Of a DNA stretch of 64,000 bases, positions 62,324-64,000 are shown piece by piece (position 1 is the stretch's first letter; every line of letters starts with the position of its first letter). The notes beneath the pieces were generated by a model that ran no database searches, was not told the DNA's origin, and saw only the letters and a program-made list of their open reading frames with translations. The stretch is taken from NCBI GenBank assembly GCA_944324315.1, contig CALUVW010000002.1, positions 47,742-111,741 on the forward strand, written 5' to 3'. The stretch comes from Candidatus Gastranaerophilales bacterium (GTDB taxonomy: Bacteria; Cyanobacteriota; Vampirovibrionia; Gastranaerophilales; Gastranaerophilaceae). Made by a program: the position numbers and the translations under genes.

Positions 62324-63691
62324 ATGATGAATGTTCAAAACATTGTTAACCGAATCAGAGAAATAATAAATGATGAAACACTTGTTCAGTTAAAAGAAGA
62401 ATTGAACAGTTATCATGTTGCGGATTTAGCCGATATTTTTCAGGAACTGAAACCTGAAGAACGACTTCAATGTTTTAAACTGCTTGAAATTGAAAAAGCC
62501 GCAGATTTAATGGAATATCTGCCCCCGCAAATGCAGGTTGAACTGTTAGGCGATATTGACGAAAATCTGGCATCTCAAATTTTAACACAATTACCACATG
62601 ACGCAGCAGCAGACGTTCTGGGAGATATGGAAGAAGACGAAAGTGAAACATATCTTGATAAACTGCCGCATAAGTTTTCAGAAGAAGTTAGAGAACTTTT
62701 AACTTATAACGAAGATACTGCAGGCGGTATCATGAATCCTTCAGTACTTACTGTTAACTCTGATATGAGTGTTCAAGATGTTTTAAATCATATAAGAATT
62801 AAGGCAGAACAAGATAACATGGAACTTTACTATGTTTATGTTGTTGATAAACAAAATCACCTGCTAGGCGTCGTTTCGCTAAGAAAACTCCTAACTTCTC
62901 CAACAAATCAAAAAGTGGAAGATATAATGATTTCAGATATAGTAAAATTGCATGTTGACGATTACAGTGATTTTATTATTGATGAATTTATGAAATACCA
63001 GTATAACGCACTTCCTGTGGTTGACCTTTATAACAGGCTAAAAGGAATGATTACATGGGATGACGTTCATGATTTGTTTGAAGAAGAAACAACCGAAGAA
63101 ATCTATCAGTCATCAGGTATTTCAACTGAAATAGTTGATGAAGACGAAATCCTTTCGGGTAACATTTTAAATGCAATCCGTGCAAGGACCCCGTGGCTTT
63201 TTATAACTCTGATTGGAGAATTTATAGCCGTTAATGTCGGAAATCATTTTGATCACACATTACAGGCACTGCCGATAATTGCGATATTTATGCCTTTATT
63301 AGCAGGGTTAGGCGGAAATATCGGTACACAGAGCATTACTCTGATGGTACGCGGGCTTTCAACAGGGCAGGTAACTTTAAGTTCTGCTGTTCATCATATT
63401 TTACGGGAAGCCTGTATAGGATTAATAATTGGAACAATTTTCGGGCTGCTGGTTACTCTTGTATGCTGGAGCTGGCAGCACAGCAAAGAACTCGGTGCCG
63501 TTGTCGGTTTTGCTATGGCTATTAATATGACAATGGCAACTGTTATCGGGACATTTACTCCGTTTGCACTAAAAGCTATGAAAGTAGATCCTGCTGTTGC
63601 ATCAGGACCTGTTATTGCAACAACTATTGATGTTTTAGGTCTGGCAATCTACTTTACGCTTGTGTCTACATTTTTAATTAAGGTTATGTAA
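62324..63691 (+). CDS. mgtE: Magnesium transporter MgtE, copy 2 (mosaic)
   Basis: The 455-residue product has the same domains as copy 1. Bases 62324-62997 are identical to copy 1; from 62998 on many third-position changes appear, and a few amino acids differ (for example LIIGTIFGLL for FIIGTLFGIL, SWQHS for GWQHS). The gene is therefore a mosaic: N-terminal part like copy 1, C-terminal part from an older paralogue or another strain. Leaderless -10 at 62312-62317. Followed 12 bases on by a diverged LytR-type gene. Confidence 0.93.
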   Translation: MMNVQNIVNRIREIINDETLVQLKEELNSYHVADLADIFQELKPEERLQCFKLLEIEKAADLMEYLPPQMQVELLGDIDENLASQILTQLPHDAAADVLGDMEEDESETYLDKLPHKFSEEVRELLTYNEDTAGGIMNPSVLTVNSDMSVQDVLNHIRIKAEQDNMELYYVYVVDKQNHLLGVVSLRKLLTSPTNQKVEDIMISDIVKLHVDDYSDFIIDEFMKYQYNALPVVDLYNRLKGMITWDDVHDLFEEETTEEIYQSSGISTEIVDEDEILSGNILNAIRARTPWLFITLIGEFIAVNVGNHFDHTLQALPIIAIFMPLLAGLGGNIGTQSITLMVRGLSTGQVTLSSAVHHILREACIGLIIGTIFGLLVTLVCWSWQHSKELGAVVGFAMAINMTMATVIGTFTPFALKAMKVDPAVASGPVIATTIDVLGLAIYFTLVSTFLIKVM

Positions 63692-63703
63692 AAAGGTAAA
63701 AAT

Positions 63704-64000
63704 TATGGTTCAAAAAATAGAAAAATATGAAGAAGATATTCATAACAAAAAAATAAATTTAGAGGCAAGGCGCCGTCAGCAGCTAAGAGAAGAAAGTTCT
63801 TCGTTCGCTAAGATTTTTCTCGGTATGATTATAGTATTTCTTGTGGCGCTGGCTAGTATTTTTATTTTAGCTGATAATAAGGAATTTTTGGAAGAACATT
63901 TTGGTGAAAATTCGTTTATAACCAATTTATTTCAAAATCTTACAAAGAGTAATGATAATAAAGAGCATGCTGATTTTGCCCTGCCTTTCGGATTAAGACG
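63704..64000 (+). CDS. LytR-CpsA-Psr family protein, start only (runs off window)
   Basis: ATG 63704 follows AAAAGG; 99 codons are visible. The membrane anchor (SSFAKIFLGMIIVFLVALAS) and the stretch HFGENSFITNLFQNLTKSND then KEHADFALPFGLRR match the LCP protein at 52672 at roughly two residues in three. It is a diverged homologue, not an identical copy, and its N-terminus differs most. Confidence 0.82.

Larger units (their letters stand above)
57146..62997. repeat. 5,852-bp direct repeat, copy 2 (identical to 46113-51964)
   Basis: See copy 1. To the left, the prepilin body is homologous but clearly different from copy 1; to the right, mgtE continues at about 86 percent base identity over the first 165 bases. 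Both edges thus fall within homologous but diverged genes. Confidence 0.9.

Noticed and set aside
1..64000. CRISPR array, rRNA operon, prophage or insertion sequence
   Set aside because: No regularly spaced short repeats, no rRNA-like stretch and no phage or transposase protein was seen anywhere.

Overview
The window is AT-rich bacterial chromosome with tightly packed genes. It most resembles a gut Melainabacteria/Vampirovibrionia (Gastranaerophilales) genome. This placement rests on the family of type IV prepilin-like proteins with the FTLAEVLITLGIIGV start and a GPNKWGYD-type motif, the flagellar genes, the CDP-sugar surface polysaccharide genes, and the Melainabacteria/cyanobacteria-type domain in the 44510-45313 protein. 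It is recognition from memory, not a search. I see no rRNA, CRISPR array, transposase or phage gene.

Layout. 1-2522: the end of a purD-like gene, a small unknown protein and two short-leader prepilins. 2553-22133: a surface polysaccharide locus. Its left arm (+ strand) has UDP-galactopyranose mutase and glycosyltransferases. Its right arm (- strand) has rfbF, rfbG and rfbH, a thiamine-diphosphate enzyme, sugar reductases, an aldolase, a HAD phosphatase, an O-acyltransferase and more glycosyltransferases. Together these look like synthesis of a CDP-3,6-dideoxyhexose, possibly a branched-chain sugar of the yersiniose type. A small XRE regulator with inverted-repeat operators sits inside the - strand operon. 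22204-32215: an unusual AAA/M41 protease, tRNA-Phe, infC, a TPR lipoprotein-like or secreted protein, dusB, a TonB-like protein and argS. 32238-45313: a prepilin, sulP, metF, deoC, flhB, a FliA-like sigma factor, a nucleotidase, a cysteine-peptidase-like protein, a TOPRIM protein, and hook, FliK-like and FliJ genes. 45391-64000: prepilins, GH38 mannosidase, glnA, mgtE, a LytR-type protein, two tRNA-Arg, a Na+/H+ antiporter and thyX. About 5.85 kb of this last part occurs twice, 11,033 bp apart.

Two things stand out. First, every run of seven or more C on the + strand lies inside a - strand gene for a surface structure, so all are G-tracts on the coding strand. Three lie in frame inside polysaccharide genes. 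The others lie in the leader region of three different prepilin genes (five copies), and in all of these the assembled tract length puts the prepilin out of frame. This looks like slipped-strand phase variation of both polysaccharide and pili. The prepilin leaders after the tract vary greatly in length (22, 39 and 85 residues if repaired) and carry palindromic repeat DNA. Second, the two copies of the 5.85-kb repeat are identical wherever I compared them, yet both ends fall abruptly inside diverged homologous genes (a prepilin and mgtE). That points either to recombination between paralogous arrays or to an assembly join.

Other points of interest are a fused degenerate-AAA/M41 protease, a papain-like candidate protein, leaderless and interlocked promoters for sulP and metF, an AUA-start infC, and a possible antisense or small RNA in front of glnA.
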